From Lachnospiraceae bacterium UBA3632 (GTDB taxonomy: Bacteria > Bacillota > Clostridia > Lachnospirales > Lachnospiraceae): DNA of 64,000 nucleotides. The stretch spans positions 1 through 64,000 of the forward strand of contig DFKZ01000030.1 of the NCBI GenBank assembly GCA_002373975.1, read 5' to 3'. The notes below the pieces were generated by a model, which was not told the origin of the DNA, made no database searches, and saw only the letters and a program-made list of their open reading frames with translations. This document shows, in pieces, positions 40,929-51,325 of the stretch. Position 1 is the stretch's first letter; the number at the start of each line of letters is the position of its first letter. The translations under genes and the position numbers were made by a program.

Positions 40929-42692
40929 ATGGAAGTATTAAGTATGATCGATGAAAAGGTTTTTGGCGTCTGGTTTTTGATAGGCGCCGCACTTGTTTTC
41001 TGGATGCAGGCGGGCTTTGCCATGTGCGAGGCCGGTTTTACAAGAGCCAAGAATACGGGAAATATCATCATGAAGAACCTGATGGATTTCTGTATCGGTA
41101 CTGTAGTTTTTATCCTTATAGGCTTCGGGTTATTCCTTGGCGAGGATCTGGTGGGAATAATCGGTAAGCCGGGATTTGATATTTTTACAAATTATGCGGA
41201 ATTTGACTGGTCCAATTTTGTGTTCAACCTGGTGTTCTGTGCTACCACAGCGACTATCGTTTCGGGATCAATGGCTGAGAGAACAAAGTTCCTTTCATAC
41301 TGTGTATACTCCGCGGTTATTTCAGCAATAATCTATCCCGTCGAGGCACACTGGACCTGGGGCGGCGGCTGGCTTTCACAGTTGGGCTTTCACGATTTTG
41401 CAGGATCGAACTGCATCCATATGGTAGGAGGAATTTCCGCTCTAATCGGAGCTGCAATGCTGGGACCCCGTATCGGCAAATTTGTTAAGGATAAGAACGG
41501 AAAGGTCACAAAAGTAAATGCCATCCCGGGGCATAACCTCACGGCAGCAGCGCTGGGAGTATTTATTCTCTGGCTCGGCTGGTACGGATTCAACGGCGCT
41601 GCCTGTACTTCGATTCAGCAGCTGGGTTCGGTTTTTGTTACCACAACGATCGCTCCCGCGCTTGCTACTGTCACCTGTATGATCTTTACCTGGCTCAGAT
41701 ACGGTAAGCCGGATGTTTCAATGTGTCTTAACGCATCTCTTGCGGGACTTGTAGCAATAACCGCTCCCTGTGACGTGACGGATGCTCTGGGTGCGGTTGT
41801 GATCGGAGTGGTAGCGGGGCTTCTGGTATGCTTCGGTGTATGGCTGCTTGACTACAAGCTTCACATAGATGATCCCGTAGGTGCCGTAGCGGTGCATTGT
41901 CTCAATGGTATATGGGGAACCATAGCGGTAGGTCTTTTTGCCACAAACACTGCCCCAGGATACTCCATAGCAGACAGTGCCGGCAATGAACTTGTAGGTC
42001 TTTTCTACGGCGGTGGTTTAAAGCTTCTGGGAATTCAGCTTGTAGGCATGTGTTCAACAGCACTGTGGACGGCAGTGACCATTACTCTTACATTTGTGAT
42101 CATCAAGCTGATCTTTGGCCTAAGGGTAAAGGAAGAGGAAGAGATCACCGGTCTCGATGCAACAGAGCACGGTCTTGCTTCCGCATATTCGGGATTCGCG
42201 ATCATGGATGTATCCAACACACTTGAAATGAGCGTAAACGAGAACACAGATCTCGGAACATCGGATTATGCCGAAGCCACCAAAGCTCAGAGGGAAGCTG
42301 CAGTTCCGGTGCTTAACACTGTGGAGAAGCTTGATACCGGAATCCACAAAGTGGTTATCATAGCAAAGCTTGCAAGGTATGACGCTTTGCGCAAGGCAAT
42401 GAACGATCTGGGAGTGACCGGAATGACTGTTACACAGGTAATGGGATGCGGTGTACAGAAGGGTGCCGGCGAATACTACAGAGGAGTAGAGACTGACGCA
42501 ACACTTCTTCCCAAGGTAAAGGTTGAAGTTGTTGTAAGTAAGATTCCCGTAGAGTCGGTGATCGAAGCAGCAAAGAAGACACTCTACACCGGCCATATCG
42601 GAGACGGAAAAATATTTGTATACAGCGTAGATAAAGTTGTAAAGATTAGGACCGGAGAAGAAGATTATCGCGCTTTACAAGATGTTGAGTAA
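40929..42692 (+). CDS. amt: ammonium transporter fused to a PII (GlnK) domain
   Basis: 587 aa. Residues 1-400 are an 11-helix Amt/Rh channel with AGFAMCEAGFTRAKN, pore histidines in PGHNLTAAALGVFILWLGW and AVAVHCLNGIWG. After a linker of about 80 residues, residues 475-587 are a PII protein: KVVIIAKLARYDALRKAM, the T-loop with the uridylylation-type Tyr in GAGEYYRGVE, and the B-loop GHIGDGKIFVYSV. The PII part would plug or release the channel according to 2-oxoglutarate and ATP/ADP. GGAG lies 8 nt before the ATG at 40929; a frame-extending GTG at 40920 overlaps that site. Confidence 0.93.
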   Translation: MEVLSMIDEKVFGVWFLIGAALVFWMQAGFAMCEAGFTRAKNTGNIIMKNLMDFCIGTVVFILIGFGLFLGEDLVGIIGKPGFDIFTNYAEFDWSNFVFNLVFCATTATIVSGSMAERTKFLSYCVYSAVISAIIYPVEAHWTWGGGWLSQLGFHDFAGSNCIHMVGGISALIGAAMLGPRIGKFVKDKNGKVTKVNAIPGHNLTAAALGVFILWLGWYGFNGAACTSIQQLGSVFVTTTIAPALATVTCMIFTWLRYGKPDVSMCLNASLAGLVAITAPCDVTDALGAVVIGVVAGLLVCFGVWLLDYKLHIDDPVGAVAVHCLNGIWGTIAVGLFATNTAPGYSIADSAGNELVGLFYGGGLKLLGIQLVGMCSTALWTAVTITLTFVIIKLIFGLRVKEEEEITGLDATEHGLASAYSGFAIMDVSNTLEMSVNENTDLGTSDYAEATKAQREAAVPVLNTVEKLDTGIHKVVIIAKLARYDALRKAMNDLGVTGMTVTQVMGCGVQKGAGEYYRGVETDATLLPKVKVEVVVSKIPVESVIEAAKKTLYTGHIGDGKIFVYSVDKVVKIRTGEEDYRALQDVE

Positions 42693-42698
42693 TAAGCG

Positions 42699-42782
42699 CC
42701 GAATGCGGTGTACTAAAGCGCATTCGGATGGTAGATGAGAAAAGTGCTGAAGCGATGAGGGCTGCGTACTTTGCAGCCCTCA
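42699..42782 (+). repeat. two strong hairpins between amt and asnB
   Basis: Hairpin A: CCGAATGCG (42699-42707) / CGCATTCGG (42719-42727), 11-nt loop. Hairpin B: TGAGGGCTGC (42756-42765) / GCAGCCCTCA (42773-42782), 7-nt loop, 10 bp. Neither has a T-run, so they are not plain terminators; they could be processing or stability elements. Confidence 0.7.
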
Positions 42783-42825
42783 TGGAAAGCGTAAAAGGAA
42801 GAAAAGGAAGAAACGGAGAAAAACA

Positions 42826-44448
42826 ATGTGCGCCATATTAACTTATACAGGTGATGCCGATGAGCAGCTTGTAGCTCAGATGCTCGGAAGAATGAAGGAC
42901 AGAGGTCCGGATATGGACCGTATTGTAAAGATAGATAACGGGAGAGGCATAATGGGATTTAACCGTCTTTCGATAATGGGACCCAGCCCCTCCGGTATGC
43001 AGCCCTTTATTCACAACCGGAATATGGTGGTATGTAACGGAGAATTATACGGATTTGAAGATCTGAAAAAATACCTGGAATCATTGGGAGAAAGATTTGA
43101 AAGCGGCAGCGATTGCGAGATCTTGCTTCCCCTCTATGAGAGACTGGGAACAGCGGTATTCGGGTTCCTTGATGCGGAATTTGCATGTGTGATATACGAT
43201 GCCGGAAAAGACGACTTTGTAGCGGCGAGGGATCCTATAGGTATCCGCCCTTTATATTACGGATATGACGATAAAAAGCAGATAATCTTTGCCTCCGAGC
43301 CCAAGGCACTGACAGGGGTATGCAAAGAGATAAGGCCCTTCCCTCCCGGGCATTATTACGCTGAAGGTGAGTTTGTATGTTATAAGGATATGACAGAGGT
43401 GTCACGCGGAGCTGCGAACAGGGATCTCGAAAACAGAGACGGAGCCTGTGAGGACTCTCTTGAAGAGATTACGGACAAAATACATGACAAGCTGATCCGT
43501 GGAGTTGAAAAAAGATTATCAGCAGACGTTCCTGTAGGGTTTCTTCTTTCAGGCGGACTTGACTCTTCCCTTGTATGCGGGATCGCAGCCGCCGGGCTTA
43601 AGAAGCCGATTGAGACATTTGCGATAGGAATGGATATCGATGCCATTGATCTTAAATATGCAAGAAAGGTGGCGGACTATATCGGAAGCAATCATCACGA
43701 GGTCATCATATCAAAGCAGGATGTGCTTGATGCGCTGGACCCGGTTATCGAGGCTTTGGGGACTTTTGACATCACTACGATCAGAGCTTCCATCGGAATG
43801 TATCTTCTCTGCAAGTGGATAAGAGAAAACACTAAGGTGAGGGTTGTGCTTACCGGCGAGATCTCGGATGAGCTGTTCGGATATAAATACACGGATTTCG
43901 CACCCAATGCGCAAGCCTTTCAGGATGAAGCGGCAAAAAGGGTAAGGGAACTTCACATGTATGATGTGCTCCGGGCGGACAGATGCATCAGCGCAAACTC
44001 CCTTGAGGCGAGGGTACCGTTTGGGGATCTTGATTTCGTGAGCTACGTCATGAACATAGACCCGGAGAGAAAAGTAAACACGTATGGAATAGGGAAATAC
44101 CTGTTAAGACATGCTTTTGAGAAGGATGAATTCATTCCGAGAGAGATACTCATGAGAGAGAAAGCAGCCTTTTCGGATGCAGTGGGACATTCACTCAGGG
44201 ACGATCTGATAGAGCTGGCGGAAAGCATGTATACGGACAGAGAATATGAAACAGCCCGTATGCAGTATAAGCACGCCCGGCCTTTCACAAAGGAATCATT
44301 ATTATATCGGGAGATATTTGAAAAGTATTATAAAGGACAGTCGGAGATGGTTGTAGATTTCTGGATGCCGAATAAAGAGTGGGAAGGGTGCAATGTGAAC
44401 GATCCTTCAGCGAGGGTACTCAGCAACTACGGAGCATCGGGAGAATAA
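42826..44448 (+). CDS. asnB: asparagine synthase (glutamine-hydrolysing)
   Basis: 540 aa. N-terminal class II amidotransferase with the catalytic Cys2 (MCAILTYTGD) and MGFNRLSIMG / CNGELYG glutamine-binding parts; C-terminal synthetase with the pyrophosphate loop LLSGGLDSSLVCG and LTGEISDELFGY. It makes asparagine from aspartate, ATP and glutamine. AAACGGAG-type site precedes the ATG. It stands in a run of glutamine enzymes after amt-PII, 133 nt downstream of it, with hairpins between. Confidence 0.94.
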   Translation: MCAILTYTGDADEQLVAQMLGRMKDRGPDMDRIVKIDNGRGIMGFNRLSIMGPSPSGMQPFIHNRNMVVCNGELYGFEDLKKYLESLGERFESGSDCEILLPLYERLGTAVFGFLDAEFACVIYDAGKDDFVAARDPIGIRPLYYGYDDKKQIIFASEPKALTGVCKEIRPFPPGHYYAEGEFVCYKDMTEVSRGAANRDLENRDGACEDSLEEITDKIHDKLIRGVEKRLSADVPVGFLLSGGLDSSLVCGIAAAGLKKPIETFAIGMDIDAIDLKYARKVADYIGSNHHEVIISKQDVLDALDPVIEALGTFDITTIRASIGMYLLCKWIRENTKVRVVLTGEISDELFGYKYTDFAPNAQAFQDEAAKRVRELHMYDVLRADRCISANSLEARVPFGDLDFVSYVMNIDPERKVNTYGIGKYLLRHAFEKDEFIPREILMREKAAFSDAVGHSLRDDLIELAESMYTDREYETARMQYKHARPFTKESLLYREIFEKYYKGQSEMVVDFWMPNKEWEGCNVNDPSARVLSNYGASGE

Positions 44449-44530
44449 CTATAAAAGAACAAAGATAATAACAGAATATCCTGGAATAATGAAAACAATC
44501 TGTTTGGGATAAATAAGGAGGAACAGGGTT

Positions 44531-46639
44531 ATGGAAAACGGAAAACAGGTAACGGACATTTACGGACAGCTGGTTTTTAACGATAAGATTATGCGCGAAC
44601 GTCTGCCCAAGGATGTCTATAAGGCAGTTCATAAGACAATAGAAAACGGCACACATCTTGAGCTTGATGTAGCAAATGCAGTAGCGGCAGCTATGAAGGA
44701 GTGGGCACTGGAACATGGAGCAACCCACTTTACACACTGGTTTCAACCGATGACCGGGTTAACCGCAGAAAAGCATGACAGCTTCCTGTCTCCAGAACCC
44801 GACGGAAGTGTCATAATGGAGTTTTCGGGAAAAGAGCTTGTAAAGGGTGAGCCGGATGCGTCGAGTTTCCCGTCCGGCGGGCTAAGGGCTACTTTTGAGG
44901 CGAGAGGATATACAGCATGGGATCCGTCTTCTCCTGCATTTATAAAAGACGGATCGTTATATATCCCCACTGCGTTCTGCTCGTACGGCGGTGAAGCACT
45001 CGACAAAAAGACGCCGCTTCTGCGCTCGATGGAAGCTCTGTCAAAAGAGGCTGTTAAAGTCCTTCATCTTCTCGGAAATACTGATGTTACCGGTGTAGCC
45101 ACCACTATCGGTTCCGAGCAGGAATACTTCCTTATCGACAAGGAAATGTACATGCAGAGGAAGGATCTTCTGCTCTGCGGAAGAACTCTGATGGGAGCCC
45201 CCGCTCCGAAAGGACAGGAGATGGAAGATCACTACTTCGGTGTACTCAAGCCGAAGGTTTCGGAATTCATGCACGACCTTGATGAAGAGCTTTGGAAGCT
45301 GGGAGTTCCGGCAAAGACAAAACATAATGAGGTTGCACCTTCACAGCACGAGCTGGCACCGGTTTTTGAGACTGCGAATGTGGCGGTCGATCATAACCAG
45401 CTCACTATGGAAGTGATGAAGAAGGTTGCCGACAAACGGGGATTTGCCTGTCTTCTTCATGAGAAGCCTTTTGCAGGTGTTAACGGATCGGGTAAGCATA
45501 ACAACTGGTCAATCCAGACTAACACCGGAATAAACCTTCTCGATCCCGGAAAGCATCCGGCAGAGAACATCAGATTCCTCGTATTCCTTATGGCGGTTAT
45601 CTCAGCTGTTGATGAATACGCTGACATACTCAGAGTTTCCGTTGCTTCTGCAGGAAACGATCACCGTCTCGGAGCTAACGAAGCGCCGCCGGCTATCATA
45701 TCCGTATTCGTAGGAGATGAGCTTGCGGGGGTTCTCAAATCAATAGAAGAAGGCAAAGAGTTTAACGGCGTCGGAAAAACACAGATGGAGATGGGTGCGG
45801 AAGTTCTTCCCCATATCATGAGAGATACCACCGACAGAAACCGCACATCACCCTTTGCATTCACCGGAAACAAGTTTGAATTCCGTATGCCCGGCTCGGC
45901 CATATCCGTTGCAAACGCAAATATCGTGCTCAACACCGCTGTTGCGGAAGCGCTCGAAAAGATTTACGAACAGCTTAAGGATGTACCATCCGAAAGGCTT
46001 GATGACGAGATACACGCACTCCTTAAGAAACTTCTTGACGAGCATAAGAGGGTTATCTTTAACGGAAACGGTTACACCGACGAGTGGATTGAAGAGGCTG
46101 AAAGGAGAGGTCTTGATAACCTGAAAAGCCTTCCTGCCGCAATGCCAAGATGGATCTCGGAAAAGAGTATTGATCTTTTCACGAAGCACAAAATATTTAC
46201 TAAAGAAGAGATCTTCTCCCGGTACGAGATCCTTTTGGAGAATTATTCCAAGACGATCCATATAGAATCTCTCACACTTCAGGAGATGGTGAGAAAAGAC
46301 TTTATGGAAGGGCTTATCAGCTATCAGAGCGCTGTTGCCGAGGAGGCGGGAAAGAAGAAGGGTCTCTTACCCGATTGTGTATGTGCTCTTGAGACACACA
46401 TCACGCAAAAGCTGGACTGTCTCTCATCCAAGATATTAAAGTCTCTGGACAGGCTGGCCGAGGATACGGAATCTGCCGAGAAGAAGACGGATGCACTTGA
46501 GTGCGCACAGTTCTATCAGGAAACTGTGCTCGGAGATATGGAAGCGCTCCGTTCTTATGTCGATATGGCTGAAAGCATGATCCCTGAGAGCTATCTTCCA
46601 TACCCGACATACGGAGAAATGCTTTTCGCATTAAGATAA
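44531..46639 (+). CDS. glnN: glutamine synthetase type III
   Basis: 702 aa, the GSIII length, well above GSI (about 470). Family motifs: HFTHWFQPMTGLTAEKHDSF, GSEQEYFLID, TKHNEVAPSQHELAPVFE, ANVAVDHNQLTMEVMK and VNGSGKHNNWSIQTNTG; ammonia-active and metal-binding residues lie in these. GSIII is common in Butyrivibrio and Bacteroides and is not adenylylated like enteric GSI. AAGGAGGAA precedes the ATG. It feeds glutamine to the neighbouring amidotransferases. Confidence 0.95.
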   Translation: MENGKQVTDIYGQLVFNDKIMRERLPKDVYKAVHKTIENGTHLELDVANAVAAAMKEWALEHGATHFTHWFQPMTGLTAEKHDSFLSPEPDGSVIMEFSGKELVKGEPDASSFPSGGLRATFEARGYTAWDPSSPAFIKDGSLYIPTAFCSYGGEALDKKTPLLRSMEALSKEAVKVLHLLGNTDVTGVATTIGSEQEYFLIDKEMYMQRKDLLLCGRTLMGAPAPKGQEMEDHYFGVLKPKVSEFMHDLDEELWKLGVPAKTKHNEVAPSQHELAPVFETANVAVDHNQLTMEVMKKVADKRGFACLLHEKPFAGVNGSGKHNNWSIQTNTGINLLDPGKHPAENIRFLVFLMAVISAVDEYADILRVSVASAGNDHRLGANEAPPAIISVFVGDELAGVLKSIEEGKEFNGVGKTQMEMGAEVLPHIMRDTTDRNRTSPFAFTGNKFEFRMPGSAISVANANIVLNTAVAEALEKIYEQLKDVPSERLDDEIHALLKKLLDEHKRVIFNGNGYTDEWIEEAERRGLDNLKSLPAAMPRWISEKSIDLFTKHKIFTKEEIFSRYEILLENYSKTIHIESLTLQEMVRKDFMEGLISYQSAVAEEAGKKKGLLPDCVCALETHITQKLDCLSSKILKSLDRLAEDTESAEKKTDALECAQFYQETVLGDMEALRSYVDMAESMIPESYLPYPTYGEMLFALR

Positions 46640-46690
46640 GAAAATCAAACGACAAATAGGTTTTGTCGACGATTGTAAATCTGTTTGAGT

Positions 46691-46718
46691 TCACCTGCCC
46701 CCTTATCGGAGCAGGTGA
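46691..46718 (+). promoter_or_regulatory. hairpin upstream of gltB
   Basis: TCACCTGC (46691-46698), 12-nt loop, GCAGGTGA (46711-46718), a perfect 8-bp stem 18 nt before the chosen gltB ATG. It may affect initiation; no T-run is present. Confidence 0.5.
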
Positions 46719-46735
46719 TTGAGGATATCACAAAA

Positions 46736-49700
46736 ATGAACGCCACGAATTCAAAAAATCAAAACAAAAAAGTAAAGGGTCAAAGTTTTAATTATGATCT
46801 TGAGCATGATGCCTGCGGCATAGGTCTTATCGTAAATATTGACGGATCAAAGGATTACCGTGTGTTGGACGATGCATTAACGATAGTTGAAAAGCTTGAG
46901 CACCGCGCGGGAAAAGACGCAACCGGTCAGGTAGGAGACGGCGTGGGCATCCTTCTACAGATCTCCCATGAGTTTTTCAAAAAGAGCTGTAAAGAGTGCG
47001 GGATTGAGTTGCATGATCAGGGTGACTACGGAGTGGGAATGTTCTTTCTTCCGCAGGACAAGATCAAAAGAACCTTTGAAATGCGCATGCTGGAAGTCAT
47101 AGTTGAAAAGGAGGGATTGAATTTTCTTGGATGGAGAGAGGTTCCCGTAAAGAAAGATATTCTCGGTAAAGCGGCCATTGACTGCATGCCGTATATTGCA
47201 CAGTGTTTTGTGGAGAGGCCGGATGATCTTGAGAGGGGTTATGAATTTGACAGGCGTCTTTATGTGATAAGACGCGAGTTTGAACAAAGCTCGGAAGATA
47301 CATATATCTGCTCGTTTTCTTCAAGGACCATCGTATACAAAGGTATGTTTCTTGTGGGACAGCTCAGGGCATTCTACGACGATCTGCGCAGCAAGGAATA
47401 CAAAACAGCTATCGCGCTGGTACATTCAAGGTTTTCGACCAACACTACTCCCTCATGGAATCGCGCCCATCCCTACAGGATGATCGCCCACAACGGAGAG
47501 ATCAACACAATAAGAGGAAATGCAGACCGTATGCTGGCACGTCAGGAGACTATGACACCTTCCTTCGACGAAAAGGACGCCGATAAGATATTTCCTGTTA
47601 TATCCAACTCGGGATCGGATTCGGCCATGCTGGATAACACCTTGGAATTTCTTTATATGAACGGAATCGATCTTCCCCTTGCCATGATGATCACCATTCC
47701 GGAACCCTGGAAGCATAATTATTTTATGAAACAGGAGAAGAAGGATTTTTATCATTATTATGCCACTATGATGGAGCCGTGGGACGGACCGGCTGCCATA
47801 CTTTTCACAGACGGTGAAGTGGTGGGGGCCACTCTCGACAGAAATGGCCTAAGGCCATCCAGATATTATGTAACGGACGATGGCAGACTGATCCTGAGCT
47901 CGGAAGTGGGAGTGCTTGATATCCCTGCAGAGCATATCGTAAAAAAATCGCGCCTGTCACCCGGAAGGATCCTGCTGGTGGACACAAATCAGAAGAGGAT
48001 CATTTCGGATGAGGAGTGTAAGGAAAAGTATGCCACAGCCAAGCCTTACGGAGAGTGGCTCGATCAGAGCCTTCTGCATCTTAAGAATCTTGGAATACCT
48101 AATCATAAAGTACCGCAGCATTTTCAGGAGCTGAGGGACAGGCTTTATAAGGTGTTTGGTTATACCTATGAGGATGTAAAGGAACAGATCCTTCCGATGG
48201 CGGAAAACGGCATCGAACCGACAGCATCAATGGGACATGATGTTCCCCTTGCAGTCCTCTCAAATATGCATCCGCCGCTTTTCCACTACTTTAAGCAGCA
48301 GTTTGCTCAGGTTACAAATCCTCCAATTGATTCTCTCAGGGAAAAAGTCGTAACTGACACGACTGTCTATATTGGGTCGGACGGAGATCTGCTGGTGGAG
48401 AAAAGCGGTAACTGCCGTGTGCTTGAAATAGAACACCCGATTCTTACCGGTGTTGATCTGATGAAGATAAAGTCGCTTGACAGACCGGGATTTGGGTCGG
48501 AGGTCGTATCACTTTTATACTACAAGAACACTTCCCTGGAAAAAGCACTGGACCAGCTAAATGTGGCGGTTGACAGGGCTGTGCTTCTCGGGAAGAACAT
48601 AATAATCCTGTCGGACAGAGGAGTGGATGAGAATCATGTTCCGATCCCCTCACTTCTGGCAGTATCATCGCTGGAACAGCATCTTGTCCGTACCAGAAAA
48701 AGGACAGCTGTGTCAATTATTCTGGAGAGCGGCGAGGTGAGGGATGTTCATCAGACAGCGGCACTGATGGGCTACGGTGTGAGAGCGCTTCATCCCTATC
48801 TGGCACACGAGTGTATCGGAGAGCTGATAGACAGCGGACTTTTGGACAAGGATTACACAACGGCAGTGGATGATTACAACCGCGCACTCCTTGGCGGAGT
48901 GGTCAAGATCGCGGCCAAAATGGGAATCTCGACTCTTCAGTCGTACCAGTCGGCCAGGATCTTTGAGGCGGTAGGTCTTTCAAAAGAACTGATAGATAAA
49001 TACTTCACGGGAACGGTCTGTCATGTCGGAGGAATAGGGCTGAAGGAGCTGCAGGAAGATGTGGCATACAGACATGACAAAGCCTTCGATCCGCTGGGAC
49101 TTCCGGTTGATGAAAGGCTTGACAGTGTGGGATTTCACGGCTTGAGAAGCGGCGGAGATAAAGAGGATCATCTGTACAGTCCGGAGATAATCGTTACTCT
49201 TCAGCAGTCTGTAAGGACGGGAGATTATGAGAAGTTCCGAAGCTATACAGACATGGTAGATGACGAAAAGCATCCCCATACTCTCAGAAGTCTGTTTGAT
49301 ATTATTCCCGCAGGAGAACCTGTTCCGATCGAGGAGGTTGAGCCGGTTGAATCTATCGTAAAGCGCTTTCAGACAGGAGCCATGTCCTATGGTTCTCTTT
49401 CACAGGAAGCACATGAAACCCTTGCAACCGCTATGAACCGGCTGGGCGGAAGGTCAAACACCGGAGAGGGTGGAGAGATGCGTGACCGATTCGGAACGGA
49501 GAAGAACAGCGCGGTTAAGCAGGTGGCATCAGGCCGGTTCGGCGTGACAAGCGAGTATCTCGGAAGCGCTAAAGAGATCCAGATCAAGATGGCGCAGGGT
49601 GCAAAGCCCGGAGAGGGAGGCCATCTCCCCGGAAGAAAGGTTTACCCATGGGTAGCGGAGACCCGTTTTTCAACTCCGGGAGTATCTCTGATCTCACCTC

Positions 49701-51325
49701 CGCCACACCATGACATTTATTCGATAGAAGATCTGGCACAACTTATATATGATCTTAAAAATGCGAACAGAGGGGCTCGAATATCAGTAAAACTGGTGTC
49801 TGAAGCCGGTGTTGGAACAATCGCATCGGGCGTAGCAAAAGCCGGGGCAGATGTCATTTTGATCTCCGGATATGATGGAGGAACCGGAGCGGCTCCAATT
49901 TCATCCATACACCATGCGGGATTGCCATGGGAAGTAGGACTTGCCGAGGCACATGCAAGTCTTGTAGAGAACGGACTTAGGGAAAATGTGGTGCTGGAGA
50001 CGGACGGAAAGCTTATGAGCGGTAAGGACGTGGCAATGGCAGCACTTCTGGGAGCAGAGGAATTCGGATTTGCAACAGCACCTCTTGTATGTATGGGGTG
50101 CATGATGATGCGTGTATGTTCAAAGGATACATGTCCTGCCGGGATCGCAACCCAGAGTGAAGAGCTCCGAAAGCGCTTTGCCGGAAAACCTGAGCATGTT
50201 ATGAATTTCATGCTTTTTATCGCCAGACAGCTCCGGGAGATAATGGCACAGCTCGGCTTCAGAAGCCTGGATGAGATGATAGGAAGGAGCGACCTTCTCA
50301 GAAAGAAAGAAGCTCACGCATCCGAGAGAGCGGGTGTGATTGATATATCTTATATCCTTCAGGGAAACAAGAGGATATCAGGTGAATCAAAACCTGTTCA
50401 TTATATGGGTTCAAAGAAGGATCCTCTGGGACTTGAAAAGTCAAAGGATGTTACTGTACTTCTTCCGGCCCTGAAGGAGTTGTTTGAAGGGAAGGTAAAG
50501 GATAAAAAGATACAGGACATAAAAAAGACATCGGTGTCGGTAAAAGTCACGAGTACAGACAGAGCATTCGGTACTATTCTTGGAAGTGAAGTGACTAAAA
50601 AGTTCGGGAACGCCCTTCCCGAAGATACTGTCACGATCAACGCTGAAGGAGGCGGAGGACAGTCATTCGGCGCTTTTCTTCCAAAAGGTGTGACCATAAG
50701 GCTTTCGGGGGATGCCAACGATGGCTTTGGAAAAGGCCTGTCAGGCGGAAAACTGATTGTAACCCCGCCCGCAGCGTCCACATTTGTTGCATCGGACAGT
50801 GTGATCGTCGGAAATGTGGCCCTGTATGGAGCTACATCGGGAAAAGCTTATTTCAGTGGAGTAGCGGGAGAAAGATTCTGTGTAAGGAATTCAGGAGCCG
50901 TAGCAGTGGCTGAAGGATGCGGTGATCACGGTCTTGAGTATATGACGGGAGGAAGAGCGGTGATCCTGGGTATGACCGGCAAGAACTTCGCTGCAGGAAT
51001 GAGCGGAGGGATTGCTTACGTACTCGACAGAGAGCACACACTTTACTTGCGGACAAACAAGGATATGGTTTCGCTTACTGAGGTGTCGGAAAAGTACGAT
51101 ATCCTGGAGCTGGAAGATATCCTTAAGGACTATGTAAAAGAGACTGCATCGGAACTGGGTAAAGAGATACTAGGACACTTTGAAGAGTATCTGCCGGATT
51201 TCAAGAAAGTGGTCCCCAATGATTATCAAAAGATGCAGACGCTCATAGGACGGTTTGAAGAACAGGGAATACCGCATGAGAAGGCTGTTCTCGAGGCTTT
51301 TGAGGAGATGAGCAAAAATGGGTAA
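46736..51325 (+). CDS. gltB: glutamate synthase (NADPH) large subunit
   Basis: 1529 aa. Class II amidotransferase domain, whose catalytic Cys follows a propeptide (YDLEHDACGIGLI, Cys about residue 30), a central domain, the FMN-binding synthase domain with GGEMRDRFGTEKNSAVKQVA and KPGEGGHLPGRKV, the 3Fe-4S cluster in CMGCMMMRVCSKDTCPAGIA, and the GXGXG beta-helix domain at the end. The frame is open to a TTG at 46685, but that region is a hairpin; the ATG at 46736 gives a normal propeptide. GAGG is about 11 nt upstream. Overlaps gltD by 8 nt. Confidence 0.95.
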   Translation: MNATNSKNQNKKVKGQSFNYDLEHDACGIGLIVNIDGSKDYRVLDDALTIVEKLEHRAGKDATGQVGDGVGILLQISHEFFKKSCKECGIELHDQGDYGVGMFFLPQDKIKRTFEMRMLEVIVEKEGLNFLGWREVPVKKDILGKAAIDCMPYIAQCFVERPDDLERGYEFDRRLYVIRREFEQSSEDTYICSFSSRTIVYKGMFLVGQLRAFYDDLRSKEYKTAIALVHSRFSTNTTPSWNRAHPYRMIAHNGEINTIRGNADRMLARQETMTPSFDEKDADKIFPVISNSGSDSAMLDNTLEFLYMNGIDLPLAMMITIPEPWKHNYFMKQEKKDFYHYYATMMEPWDGPAAILFTDGEVVGATLDRNGLRPSRYYVTDDGRLILSSEVGVLDIPAEHIVKKSRLSPGRILLVDTNQKRIISDEECKEKYATAKPYGEWLDQSLLHLKNLGIPNHKVPQHFQELRDRLYKVFGYTYEDVKEQILPMAENGIEPTASMGHDVPLAVLSNMHPPLFHYFKQQFAQVTNPPIDSLREKVVTDTTVYIGSDGDLLVEKSGNCRVLEIEHPILTGVDLMKIKSLDRPGFGSEVVSLLYYKNTSLEKALDQLNVAVDRAVLLGKNIIILSDRGVDENHVPIPSLLAVSSLEQHLVRTRKRTAVSIILESGEVRDVHQTAALMGYGVRALHPYLAHECIGELIDSGLLDKDYTTAVDDYNRALLGGVVKIAAKMGISTLQSYQSARIFEAVGLSKELIDKYFTGTVCHVGGIGLKELQEDVAYRHDKAFDPLGLPVDERLDSVGFHGLRSGGDKEDHLYSPEIIVTLQQSVRTGDYEKFRSYTDMVDDEKHPHTLRSLFDIIPAGEPVPIEEVEPVESIVKRFQTGAMSYGSLSQEAHETLATAMNRLGGRSNTGEGGEMRDRFGTEKNSAVKQVASGRFGVTSEYLGSAKEIQIKMAQGAKPGEGGHLPGRKVYPWVAETRFSTPGVSLISPPPHHDIYSIEDLAQLIYDLKNANRGARISVKLVSEAGVGTIASGVAKAGADVILISGYDGGTGAAPISSIHHAGLPWEVGLAEAHASLVENGLRENVVLETDGKLMSGKDVAMAALLGAEEFGFATAPLVCMGCMMMRVCSKDTCPAGIATQSEELRKRFAGKPEHVMNFMLFIARQLREIMAQLGFRSLDEMIGRSDLLRKKEAHASERAGVIDISYILQGNKRISGESKPVHYMGSKKDPLGLEKSKDVTVLLPALKELFEGKVKDKKIQDIKKTSVSVKVTSTDRAFGTILGSEVTKKFGNALPEDTVTINAEGGGGQSFGAFLPKGVTIRLSGDANDGFGKGLSGGKLIVTPPAASTFVASDSVIVGNVALYGATSGKAYFSGVAGERFCVRNSGAVAVAEGCGDHGLEYMTGGRAVILGMTGKNFAAGMSGGIAYVLDREHTLYLRTNKDMVSLTEVSEKYDILELEDILKDYVKETASELGKEILGHFEEYLPDFKKVVPNDYQKMQTLIGRFEEQGIPHEKAVLEAFEEMSKNG

